Assembly: GCA_963825845.1 (NCBI GenBank)
Contig: CAWGVL010000069.1
Location: 1-64,000 of the forward strand
Source of the DNA: DASQDN01 sp963825845
Lineage (GTDB): Bacteria > Acidobacteriota > Terriglobia > Bryobacterales > Bryobacteraceae
Length of the DNA: 64,000 bases
Reading direction: 5' to 3'
The translations under genes were made by a program, and so were the position numbers. The notes beneath the pieces were generated by a model. The model saw nothing but the letters and a program-made list of their open reading frames with translations, was not told the DNA's origin and ran no database searches. Positions within the stretch are counted from its first letter, which is position 1. Each line of letters starts with the position of its first letter. Shown piece by piece: positions 33,965 to 42,116 of the stretch.

Positions 33965-35482
33965 ATGGATCTGGACGTCGTCTCCCTCTCCCGCCTGCAG
34001 TTTGCTCTCACGATCATGTTCCACTATCTGTTTCCACCCCTGACGATCGGGATGGGCGTGGTGCTGGTGTATCTGGAGTCGATGTATTTCCGAACGCGCG
34101 AGCCTATCTACGAGACAGCCGCCAAGTTTTGGACATCTCTCTACGCCGTCAGCTTCGCCATGGGTGTGGCGACGGGCATCGTCATGGAATTCCAGTTCGG
34201 GACGAATTGGGCGCCATACTCCCGTTTCGTCGGCGATGTGTTCGGTTCAGCGCTCGCCGCGGAAGGAATCTTTGCCTTCTTCCTGGAATCCGGCTTTTTG
34301 GCCGTGCTGGTATTCGGTTGGGATAAGGTGACGCCGAGGTTTCACCTGCTGGCGACCTCCATGGTCGCACTCGGGTCGATGTTCTCGGCGGTGTGGATCA
34401 TCGTGGCCAATAGCTGGCAGCAGACCCCCGCGGGCCATCGGATCGTCAGCATCGCGCGGAGCGGCGGCTCCGTAAATCGTGCGGAAACGGCCGATTTCTG
34501 GGGTGTCGTATTGAATCCATCGACCATCGACCGGCTCGCCCACTCCCTTATTGGCGCCTTTGTATTAGGTTCGTTTTTCGTCATGAGCATCTCATCCTGG
34601 TATCTGCTGCGGGGCAAGCATCAGGATTTCGCCCGGCGGTCCTTCTCCGGGGCTCTGATTTTCGCAACGATAGCGAGTCTGGCGGCACTGCTGACAGGTC
34701 ACTCGAACGCGCAGATGGTAGCGAGGTACCAGCCGGCCAAACTCGCGGCGATGGAAGGCCACTTCACGACCGGTATCGGGGACCTGACTGTCCTGGGAGT
34801 GCCGGATCCCGACACGCAAACGATGAAGATGCATGTGGCGATTCCGCGCATGCTCTCCTGGCTGGCGCATGATGACCTGAATGCTGAAGTCATCGGGCTC
34901 GACAAGATACCTCGCGAGTTCTGGCCTCCTGTTCTGGTGACTTTTTTCAGTTTCCACATAATGGTCGGGCTGGGCACGTTCTTCATTGCCCTTACCCTGC
35001 TTGCATGTTTTCTTCGCTGGCGCGGCACTCTGTTTCAGCGTCGGTGGCTGCTGTGGGTGTTTGTTGTGTCGGTGCTCGGGCCGTTTATCGCAAACGAAGT
35101 GGGATGGGTCACAGCCGAGGTGGGACGCCAACCGTGGATCGTGCATCCGAACGTGGTTCGAGATTCCGCTGGTAACGTGCAGTTTGATGCTTCCGGGATG
35201 GTCCAGTACAACCTGCAGGAGGGACTCCTGACCAAAAACGCCGTGTCGGAGGCCGTTAACAGCCAACAGGTGCTTGGATCGATTATCATGTTCACCGTGA
35301 TTTACGGGCTGCTGTTCTGGATTTGGCTGTATGTCCTGAACGACAAGATCCAGAAGGGCCCGAAGCCGGTTGTGATCGTTCCATCTCGCCCAGGCGGATG
35401 GCTCGCAGCAACCGCCGGACGCACGCTTCATGAAGAATCTCTGTCCGAGGCAAAGGAACCTCAACCGGAAGGAGGTCTATAG
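33965..35482 (+). CDS. cydA: Cytochrome bd oxidase subunit I
   Basis: 505-residue quinol oxidase subunit. Haem ligands are seen as His20 in LTIMFHYLFPP, His193 in RLAHSLIGAF and Met in SFHIMVGLGTFF. Glu100 and Glu108 of the proton path are present, as is GRQPW near the C-terminus. It oxidises quinol and reduces oxygen at high affinity in the inner membrane. GAAAGGATC precedes the ATG. cydB follows after 2 nt. Confidence 0.97.
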   Translation: MDLDVVSLSRLQFALTIMFHYLFPPLTIGMGVVLVYLESMYFRTREPIYETAAKFWTSLYAVSFAMGVATGIVMEFQFGTNWAPYSRFVGDVFGSALAAEGIFAFFLESGFLAVLVFGWDKVTPRFHLLATSMVALGSMFSAVWIIVANSWQQTPAGHRIVSIARSGGSVNRAETADFWGVVLNPSTIDRLAHSLIGAFVLGSFFVMSISSWYLLRGKHQDFARRSFSGALIFATIASLAALLTGHSNAQMVARYQPAKLAAMEGHFTTGIGDLTVLGVPDPDTQTMKMHVAIPRMLSWLAHDDLNAEVIGLDKIPREFWPPVLVTFFSFHIMVGLGTFFIALTLLACFLRWRGTLFQRRWLLWVFVVSVLGPFIANEVGWVTAEVGRQPWIVHPNVVRDSAGNVQFDASGMVQYNLQEGLLTKNAVSEAVNSQQVLGSIIMFTVIYGLLFWIWLYVLNDKIQKGPKPVVIVPSRPGGWLAATAGRTLHEESLSEAKEPQPEGGL

Positions 35483-35484
35483 AA

Positions 35485-36504
35485 GTGGATTTTCACGTGA
35501 TCTGGTTTCTGCTTCTCGGTACCCTTCTCGCAGGGTATGCGGTTCTCGACGGCTTCGATTTCGGAGTCGGGATCTTGCACCCGCTCGCCAGAACCGACCA
35601 TGAAAGGCGCTTGTTTCTTAACTCCATCGGCCCGATCTGGGATGGCAATGAGGTGTGGCTGGTCGTGTTTGGCGGCGCTTTGTTTGCAGCGTTCCCCGAG
35701 GCGTACGCCACCGTGTTCTCAGGTTTTTATTCGGCATTTATGCTGCTCTTATTCGCGCTGATCTTCCGGGCGGTCTCAATCGAGTTCCGGAGCAAGATGA
35801 AGTCGGCAGGATGGAGACGGGCTTGGGACACGGCATTCTTTGCGTCGAGTTTCCTCGCGAGCTTATTATTTGGCGTCGCGGTCGGGAATGGCATGGTTGG
35901 AATTCCGCTGGACAATCGCGGAGTGTTCATCGGGAGCTTATTCGACCTGCTGAATCCCTACGCACTACTCGCAGGGCTGGTCACCGTGGCCATGTTTGCG
36001 ATGCATGGAGCGATATATTTGTTTCTCAAACTGCCGCATGGCGAGGCTCGGGATAGGGTTCGGGGATGGATGTGGCATACGTGGGGAGTGTTCCTCGTTT
36101 TGTACATCCTTGGCACGATGTATACACTTGTGGCGATTCCACGCGCTACTGTCAACTTTGAGGAGCATCCCTGGGCGGTCGTGATCGTGCTTCTGAATGT
36201 GCTCGCGATCGCGAATATTCCGCGCTCCGTGCATCTTGACCGACCGATTCAAGCTTTCGCCTCATCCACCCTGACGATCGTTTGCCTGGTCTTCCTGTTT
36301 GGAATGGCGCTATTCCCAAACTTAGTGACAGCCAGGAATGATGCATTGAACACGCTCACAATCTACAATGCAGCTTCGAGTTCCGGTACGTTACGGACCA
36401 TGTTTATCATCGTTCTCATTGGAATGCCGTTCGTGCTGACGTACACCGTCGCGGTGTACTGGACATTTCGAGGCCGGGTGGAACTAGGAGAGCATAGCTA
36501 CTAA
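35485..36504 (+). CDS. cydB: Cytochrome bd oxidase subunit II
   Basis: 339-residue partner of CydA. Begins IWFLLLGTLLAGYAVLDGFD, with the conserved FDFGVGILHP, PIWDGNEVWLVVFGGALFAA and FPEAYA. GTG start at 35485 with GGAGGT upstream, inside the cydA 3' end. No cydX or cydCD genes are seen. Ends 33 nt from the convergent tlpA gene. Confidence 0.96.
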   Translation: MDFHVIWFLLLGTLLAGYAVLDGFDFGVGILHPLARTDHERRLFLNSIGPIWDGNEVWLVVFGGALFAAFPEAYATVFSGFYSAFMLLLFALIFRAVSIEFRSKMKSAGWRRAWDTAFFASSFLASLLFGVAVGNGMVGIPLDNRGVFIGSLFDLLNPYALLAGLVTVAMFAMHGAIYLFLKLPHGEARDRVRGWMWHTWGVFLVLYILGTMYTLVAIPRATVNFEEHPWAVVIVLLNVLAIANIPRSVHLDRPIQAFASSTLTIVCLVFLFGMALFPNLVTARNDALNTLTIYNAASSSGTLRTMFIIVLIGMPFVLTYTVAVYWTFRGRVELGEHSY

Positions 36505-36536
36505 CCCGCTCCATCGTTCCTGCTGCAAGTCGTCAA

Positions 36537-37007
36537 TCAGAGCTTGCCGAGGAGATGCTGGAGGGCAGTGTATCCGCCCGCGCCATCCTGCCGGTCTACG
36601 AGGGCTGACTTCTTATCGATCAGTACGTAGGTGGGGAATGCTTTCACTTCGAACACGGCGGGCAGATTCGTATCCTCGGTCGCTACGATCTTCGGCGTGC
36701 GGGGCGAGCGCTCGAGATAGGCGCGGATTTTCTGCTTCGACTCGTTCACGTTGACGGCCAAGACGATAAGATCCGGCTGTTCACGGACTACGCGCTCTAC
36801 GGCGGGTTCGTCACGGCGGCAATAGCCGCACCACGTCGCCCAGAACTGAATCAGGACAGGCCGGTCCTTGAGCGCGTCTCTACTGAAGGATTCACCGCTG
36901 AGAGTCTTTCCACGGAAGTCAGGCGCCGGAGGCCGTCCTATGTACGCCACGACCGGGGGCGCGAACAGCGTCATCAAGAGGCTTCTTCGATCCATGTAGT
37001 TCTCCAT
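36537..37007 (-). CDS. TlpA-family thiol-disulfide oxidoreductase
   Basis: 156 residues, thioredoxin fold. The redox motif is FWATWCGYCRRDEPA, with Cys60 and Cys63, and the cis-Pro is in AFPTYVLIDK. The N-terminus has a short hydrophobic, Tat-like RRSLLMTLFAPP stretch that may export it. ATG at 37007; 36995 is an alternative. It overlaps the upstream peptidase gene by about 89 nt. Its place beside cydAB fits a role in periplasmic thiol or cytochrome assembly. Confidence 0.87.
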   Translation of the reverse strand: MENYMDRRSLLMTLFAPPVVAYIGRPPAPDFRGKTLSGESFSRDALKDRPVLIQFWATWCGYCRRDEPAVERVVREQPDLIVLAVNVNESKQKIRAYLERSPRTPKIVATEDTNLPAVFEVKAFPTYVLIDKKSALVDRQDGAGGYTALQHLLGKL

Positions 37008-37509
37008 TGACCAAAATCGGAAGAGGGTTTATCGCACCTGACGCCGTGTAAACGCCGAAGTGCAGATGCGGCGGCGTGGTCCGCGCGTTGCCCGTGTTTC
37101 CAACATAGCCGATTACGGTGCCGCGCTTCACTTCATCACCAACGGACAGATCCTCGGCGTAGCGGTCCAGGTGCGCGTAGTAATACATGCGACCGCCACT
37201 CCCGAGAACGCTGACGATCTTGCCGCCAAGGGTATTGAAACCAATGCGGACGACGATTCCGCTGGTCGCGGAAACGACGGGAGTCCCTTTGCGTGCGAAA
37301 ATATCCTGTCCTTGATGCCTACGGCCTCCGGGCCGGGGGACAGACCAAGTGTTCGCGACCCGGCCCACCGAAATACCTTCGACCGGCATCAGCAGTTTGG
37401 CATCCGGGGGCTGCATCTGCAAATGCATTATGCGCAATGGCGTTGCGAGCTTCTCCCGCAGAATGCCTATCGCAATCGCAAGCACAATGGCGGCCAGAAC
37501 TTGCTTCAT
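36919..37509 (-). CDS. M23-family metallopeptidase
   Basis: 196-residue LytM-like peptidase. A hydrophobic N-terminus (residues 1-17) exports or anchors it. Zinc ligands: His65 and Asp69 in RRHQGQDIFA, and His150 in PPHLHFGVY; His113 in YAHLDRY and His148 assist. It cuts peptidoglycan peptides. The C-terminal 35 residues after INPLPILVNGE run through the start of tlpA and have no family match. They may be a read-through created by a missing base. Confidence 0.87.
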   Translation of the reverse strand: MKQVLAAIVLAIAIGILREKLATPLRIMHLQMQPPDAKLLMPVEGISVGRVANTWSVPRPGGRRHQGQDIFARKGTPVVSATSGIVVRIGFNTLGGKIVSVLGSGGRMYYYAHLDRYAEDLSVGDEVKRGTVIGYVGNTGNARTTPPHLHFGVYTASGAINPLPILVNGELHGSKKPLDDAVRAPGRGVHRTASGA

Positions 37510-37627
37510 CTCTCTTTGTTTGATGCCGGATGCCGGACTTGGAGGTGCAACGATTCACGCAGCGGGAGCGCCCTGGAGCGTATTTACCGCGCATCACCTA
37601 CGATAGAAAGAAGCCAATCTGTACCCT

Positions 37628-39805
37628 ATGCCGTCCCTATCTGCCATCCCCGGAGAGATCGTCGCTTTTACCGCCCGGTGCCTTCTGCGGCTATTCTTTC
37701 GCGCCAGGTGCATCGGAACGCTGCCAAAGGCAGACAAGATGTTGATCATCTCGAATCACCAGTCGTTCGTGGATGGTGTCCTGATCGGCGCGTTTTTGCC
37801 GATATCGCCGACATACCTGATCCACACAACGATTGCGAATCGCTGGTATTTCAAGTTTCCGTTGCTGTTCCTGCGACACAAGGTCGTGGATACCAACAAT
37901 CCTCTAGCCATCAAAGCACTCGTGAGTTTGATTGACGAAGGGCATCCTGTAGTGATCTTTCCGGAGGGCCGCATCACTCAGACCGGCAGCCTGATGAAGA
38001 TCTACGATGGTCCGGCATTCGTTGCGGCAAAGACCGGATGCACCATAGTGCCCCTGCACATCGATGGGGCCATATATTCTCCTTTCAGCCGGATGAAGGG
38101 CGATTTCGCGCAGAAGACATTTCCACGGTTCACGCTTACGATTCAGCAGCCGAAGACGATTCCGATGCCGGAAGCTCGCACCTCGAAACAACGGCGGCGA
38201 CTTGCGAGTGAGGCAATGCGCCGAATCATGCAGGAAGCGGCGTTTCGCTCCCGTAAGCAGATGAGTCTCTACGAGGCGTTTCTTGACGCGGTTGAACTGC
38301 AAGGCAAAGACCGCGACATTCTGGAAGATGTCCAGGCCTCTCCCGTCACGTACGGGACGATCGTGAAAGCGAGCCTTGCGCTTGGCCGGATTGCAACGCG
38401 CCTCGGCGGCGAAGGAGAGAACATCGGCGTTCTGATGCCGAATGTGAACGCTACGGTGTACCTGCTGCTCGGCATGTTTGCGATGCGGCGTGTACCCGCG
38501 ATGTTGAACTTCACATCCGGAGCCGGAGCGCTCCAGAATGCCTGCCGCATATCCGAAATCAAAACTGTGATCACCTCGCGAGCTTTTGTGGAGAAGGCAA
38601 AGCTCGGAGACTTGATCTCGCAGTTAGGCGCGGTGCGTGTTCTGTATCTTGAAGATCTTCGGAAGCAGTTCGGATTATTAGACAAGCTCTGGTTGATGCT
38701 GTGGGCAGTACGGAAGCCGCGACGCGTCATGAAAAAAGCGCGACCCGAAGATCCAGCTGTGATTCTGTTCACGTCGGGCTCTGAAGGCATGCCGAAAGGC
38801 GTCGTGCTGAGCCATGACTCCATTCTTGCGAATGCAGCCCAGATCAGCGCGGCGTTTCCCTTCTCATCGAAAGAGAAGTTCATGAGCGCGCTGCCGCTGT
38901 TCCACGCATTCGGATTGACCGCGGGGATCATTTTGCCGTTCCTTAATGGTTGTAGAGTGTTCCTGTATCCATCGCCGCTGCACTATCGGATGATCCCTGA
39001 AATGATCTATGACCGCGATTGCACCGTACTCTTTGCAACTAACACGTTCTTGAGCAAATACGCACAGGTCGCTCATCCCTACGATTTCTACAGCATCAAG
39101 TACCTGGTTGTTGGCGCCGAGAAGCTTACCGAAGACGTCCAGCGTCTATGCATGGAGAAGTTCGGCGTGCGCGTGCTGGAGGGATACGGCGCCACGGAGT
39201 GCTCGCCTGTCCTCGCGGTGAACACGCCCTTGGCGGCGCGGCCCGGGACAGTGGGAGAACTGCTTCCAGGTATTGAGTGCAGAGTTGCACAGGTTGAAGG
39301 TGTCGAATCAGGAGGCGTCCTCCATGTTCGCGGAGAGAACCTGATGCTCGGGTATTTGAAGCACGATCAACCCGGAGTCATCCAACCGCCGGAGTCAGAA
39401 TTTGGACCGGGCTGGTACAACACGGGTGACGTAGTGACAGTCGCCGATGGGTTCGTGACGCTTCAAGCACGATTGAAGCGCTTTGCGAAGGTCGCCGGCG
39501 AGATGGTGTCCCTCGATTTCGTGGAGCGAGTGGCTTCGGTCGCTCAACCAGATGCGCTCCATGCCGCATCGGCCTATAAGGATTCGCGACGTGGCGAGGT
39601 CATTGTTCTCTTCACACAAGACAAAAATCTCAGGCGTGAGGGAATACAGGCGGCCGCGCGGGAAATGGGAGCGCCCGAGTTGGCCATTCCGAAGCGCATA
39701 ATCTATCTCGATCGCATTCCTCTGTTGGGTAACGGCAAGAAAGATTACATCGCCCTCGGCAAGATGGCACAGGAGGCGGCGGCCCAGACCGAGGTTTCAG
39801 CGTGA
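37628..39805 (+). CDS. aas: Aas-type fusion: PlsC acyltransferase plus acyl-ACP synthetase
   Basis: 725 residues, close to the E. coli Aas length. Residues 1-200 are a PlsC-like acyltransferase with NHQSFVDG (His44, Asp49) and FPEGRITQTG (Glu113). Residues 215-720 are an AMP-binding acyl-activating domain with FTSGSEGMPKG, YGATECSPVLAVN, GWYNTGDV and the late Lys region GNGKKDYIALGK. In E. coli, Aas re-acylates lysophosphatidylethanolamine that LplT flips inward. The next gene is an MFS protein coupled by a GTGA overlap, but it is Atg22-like, not LplT. Confidence 0.92.
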   Translation: MPSLSAIPGEIVAFTARCLLRLFFRARCIGTLPKADKMLIISNHQSFVDGVLIGAFLPISPTYLIHTTIANRWYFKFPLLFLRHKVVDTNNPLAIKALVSLIDEGHPVVIFPEGRITQTGSLMKIYDGPAFVAAKTGCTIVPLHIDGAIYSPFSRMKGDFAQKTFPRFTLTIQQPKTIPMPEARTSKQRRRLASEAMRRIMQEAAFRSRKQMSLYEAFLDAVELQGKDRDILEDVQASPVTYGTIVKASLALGRIATRLGGEGENIGVLMPNVNATVYLLLGMFAMRRVPAMLNFTSGAGALQNACRISEIKTVITSRAFVEKAKLGDLISQLGAVRVLYLEDLRKQFGLLDKLWLMLWAVRKPRRVMKKARPEDPAVILFTSGSEGMPKGVVLSHDSILANAAQISAAFPFSSKEKFMSALPLFHAFGLTAGIILPFLNGCRVFLYPSPLHYRMIPEMIYDRDCTVLFATNTFLSKYAQVAHPYDFYSIKYLVVGAEKLTEDVQRLCMEKFGVRVLEGYGATECSPVLAVNTPLAARPGTVGELLPGIECRVAQVEGVESGGVLHVRGENLMLGYLKHDQPGVIQPPESEFGPGWYNTGDVVTVADGFVTLQARLKRFAKVAGEMVSLDFVERVASVAQPDALHAASAYKDSRRGEVIVLFTQDKNLRREGIQAAAREMGAPELAIPKRIIYLDRIPLLGNGKKDYIALGKMAQEAAAQTEVSA

Positions 39806-41139
39806 GTTCCAACGCTCGTGAACAGAGCGCATGGTATGTGTATGACTTTGCGAACTCAGCGTTCGCGAGCACCGTCATCACCCTTTTTCTTGGCCCTTAT
39901 CTGACCTCACTCGCGAAGGCGGCGGCAGCGGCGGACGGGCGGGTTCATCCGTTTGGCATCCCGGTGGATCCGCGATCCTGGTGGGGATACATGGTCGCGC
40001 TGTCGGTAGTAACGCAGGTAATTGCTCTGCCGTTGATGGGTACGATCGCGGATTTCAGTCCTAATAAGAAACGGCTCTTAGCGTTAACGGCGTATACAGG
40101 CGCGTTCGCAACCGTACTGATGTTCTCCCTGCAGGGCTCGGCATACCTGCTAGGCGGACTGCTGTTTCTGATTGCGAATCTCGCGTTCGGCGCATCGATC
40201 GTTGTGTACAACTCGTTTCTCCCGGAGGTCGCTACTCCGGAGGAGCGCGACAACGTTTCTTCAAAGGGCTGGGGCTTTGGTTATCTCGGCGGCGGAATTG
40301 TACTGGCGCTGAATCTCGCGTTGTTTTCGAACGCAGAGAAGCTTGGATTGACGGAAGGACTGGCAGTCAGGATCTGCCTGGCTTCGGCGGGATTGTGGTG
40401 GGCGCTGTTCACGATCGTCCCGATGCTCGGCTTGCGGAATCGACCGCCGGGACGGACTCGTGCGCCTGGCGAAGGATTAGGCTCCGGATTTAAGCAGCTC
40501 TTCCAGACGATCCGCGACATGCGGCGGTATCCGCAGACGCTGACCTTTCTTGCCGCATATCTGATCTACAACGACGCCATTCAGGCGGTGATCACGCTCT
40601 CGGGTCAATTCGGCAGCGATGAGTTGAAGATCCCGATGGGCACACTGACGATGGCGATTCTGATGGTTCAGTTCCTCGCCTTCGCGGGCGCGTTGCTGTT
40701 CAACGTCATTTCGAACAGGATTGGAACCAAGCAGGCGATCGTCTTGAGTCTCCTGATCTGGTCAGCCGTGATTGCAGGGATCTACGTCTCGGTTCGAACA
40801 ACGGTCGAGTTCTTCATTATGGCGGCGGCCGTTGCTCTCGTTCTTGGGGGAACTCAGGCGCTGAGCCGTTCGCTATTCTCGCAGATGATCCCGAAAGGGC
40901 GGGAAGGCGAGTACTTCAGTTTGTATGAAATAAGCGACAAGGGAACGAGTTGGCTGGCGCCCCTAATCTTCGGCCTGGCCCTGCAGTTCACGGGCAGTTA
41001 TCGCATAGCGATACTTTCCCTGCTGGTGTTCTTCATCGCAGGTGTCGTGATTCTGTTGCGCGTCGACGTCGACCGTGCCGCGCGGGAGGCTCATACGGAT
41101 TCACTGTCTCTTGCGAAGCACCAACCCGGCCACGGTTAA
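39802..41139 (+). CDS. Atg22/UMF1-like MFS transporter
   Basis: 445 residues, about 12 membrane segments. The N-terminus (WYVYDFANSAFASTVITLFL) is the hallmark of the Atg22/UMF1 family, and LPEVATPEERDNVSSKGWGF and GGTQALSRSLFSQMIPKGRE are also typical. The GTG start overlaps the aas stop. Yeast Atg22 exports amino acids from vacuoles; bacterial members have no firm substrate. The coupling to aas suggests lysophospholipid or fatty-acid movement, replacing LplT. That is inference. Confidence 0.85.
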   Translation: MSSNAREQSAWYVYDFANSAFASTVITLFLGPYLTSLAKAAAAADGRVHPFGIPVDPRSWWGYMVALSVVTQVIALPLMGTIADFSPNKKRLLALTAYTGAFATVLMFSLQGSAYLLGGLLFLIANLAFGASIVVYNSFLPEVATPEERDNVSSKGWGFGYLGGGIVLALNLALFSNAEKLGLTEGLAVRICLASAGLWWALFTIVPMLGLRNRPPGRTRAPGEGLGSGFKQLFQTIRDMRRYPQTLTFLAAYLIYNDAIQAVITLSGQFGSDELKIPMGTLTMAILMVQFLAFAGALLFNVISNRIGTKQAIVLSLLIWSAVIAGIYVSVRTTVEFFIMAAAVALVLGGTQALSRSLFSQMIPKGREGEYFSLYEISDKGTSWLAPLIFGLALQFTGSYRIAILSLLVFFIAGVVILLRVDVDRAAREAHTDSLSLAKHQPGHG

Positions 41140-41262
41140 AACCCAGCGAAGATTTTCAGCCAAATACCTGAAAAGCGAATCATTATATCCAGTTCGGACA
41201 CTTGGCAGGCTGAAGTGCTTGAGCTACCGCTAGTCAGTAACTTAGCTGGAGGACTTTCCGAA

Positions 41263-42093
41263 ATGAACTGGATTTACAACCAGCGGCGCCTCGGGTCGAT
41301 TTCCCTATGTGCCCTTACACTACTTATCGGGTTGGTATTCACATGCCGGCCCGCCTCAGCTCAGGAGGAAGATGTAACGTTTACCGGCACCGTTGTATCA
41401 TCGTCACGCAACACGGTGACAGTGCAAAGCAGTGAAGGCCACTACGTGTTGTTCGTGTTTGCATCGGGCGTAAAGAAACCTGAGACAATTCCAAACGGCT
41501 CCCGAGTACGAGTTGTAGCCTCATTCACAGATGAGAATGGTGTTCGCCGCGCCAGCGAGATCGCGATTCTCGAACCGCCGCCGAGCACCGGTCAGGCTCA
41601 ACAGCCGGTTGTCATACCTCCTGAATTGCGTGGGGTCGAACGTGACATCGAGCGGACGGTGCGACGTTTTCAGGTCGGCGTGCGGGCGGGTGTGACACTC
41701 GACCCGGAACTGATCATGCTTGGCGTACACGCTCAGTTTGGTCCGTTCTTCAGCAACAATCTCTACTTCCGTCCAAACGTGGAATTCGCGTTTGGCGAGG
41801 TCACTTCCTTGTTCGCTCTCAACCCGGAGGTAATATACAGGCTACCCGTATCTTCCCGGTCGGCACGATGGTGGAGCTACGTAGGCATCGGACCAGGATT
41901 CAATTTTTTGCACCAGAATTTCGAAGGCGAACAAGGGGGCAACAAAATCGACTTCGGTGACTTCCACAGCGATGTGGGACTGAACATCCTCGGTGGTATC
42001 CGCTTCCGCGGAGGCATGTTCGCGGAGTTGAAAACAACAGTTTATTCGGATCCGTCTCCTACGCTCCGGCTCATCTTCGGCTACAACTTCTAA
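41263..42093 (+). CDS. Secreted beta-barrel outer membrane protein with OB-like N-terminal domain
   Basis: 276 residues. Signal peptide at 1-34 (ending RPASAQ). Residues 38-110 form a small beta domain (FTGTVVSSSRNTVTVQSSEG, then NGSRVRVVASF) like OB or DUF5666-type repeats. The C-terminal half resembles an eight-strand barrel (FQVGVRAGVTLDPELIMLGV, WWSYVGIGPGFNFLH) and ends in aromatic Phe, as BAM substrates do. GGAGG sits 10 nt upstream of the ATG. Function unknown. Confidence 0.75.
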   Translation: MNWIYNQRRLGSISLCALTLLIGLVFTCRPASAQEEDVTFTGTVVSSSRNTVTVQSSEGHYVLFVFASGVKKPETIPNGSRVRVVASFTDENGVRRASEIAILEPPPSTGQAQQPVVIPPELRGVERDIERTVRRFQVGVRAGVTLDPELIMLGVHAQFGPFFSNNLYFRPNVEFAFGEVTSLFALNPEVIYRLPVSSRSARWWSYVGIGPGFNFLHQNFEGEQGGNKIDFGDFHSDVGLNILGGIRFRGGMFAELKTTVYSDPSPTLRLIFGYNF

Positions 42094-42116
42094 GCAGTAG
42101 TCGAAATCGGTTGTTG

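Noticed and set aside
34592..35464. Minus-strand open frame of 290 codons opposite cydA
   Set aside because: Shadow of cydA; composition is His/Arg-rich and without motifs.
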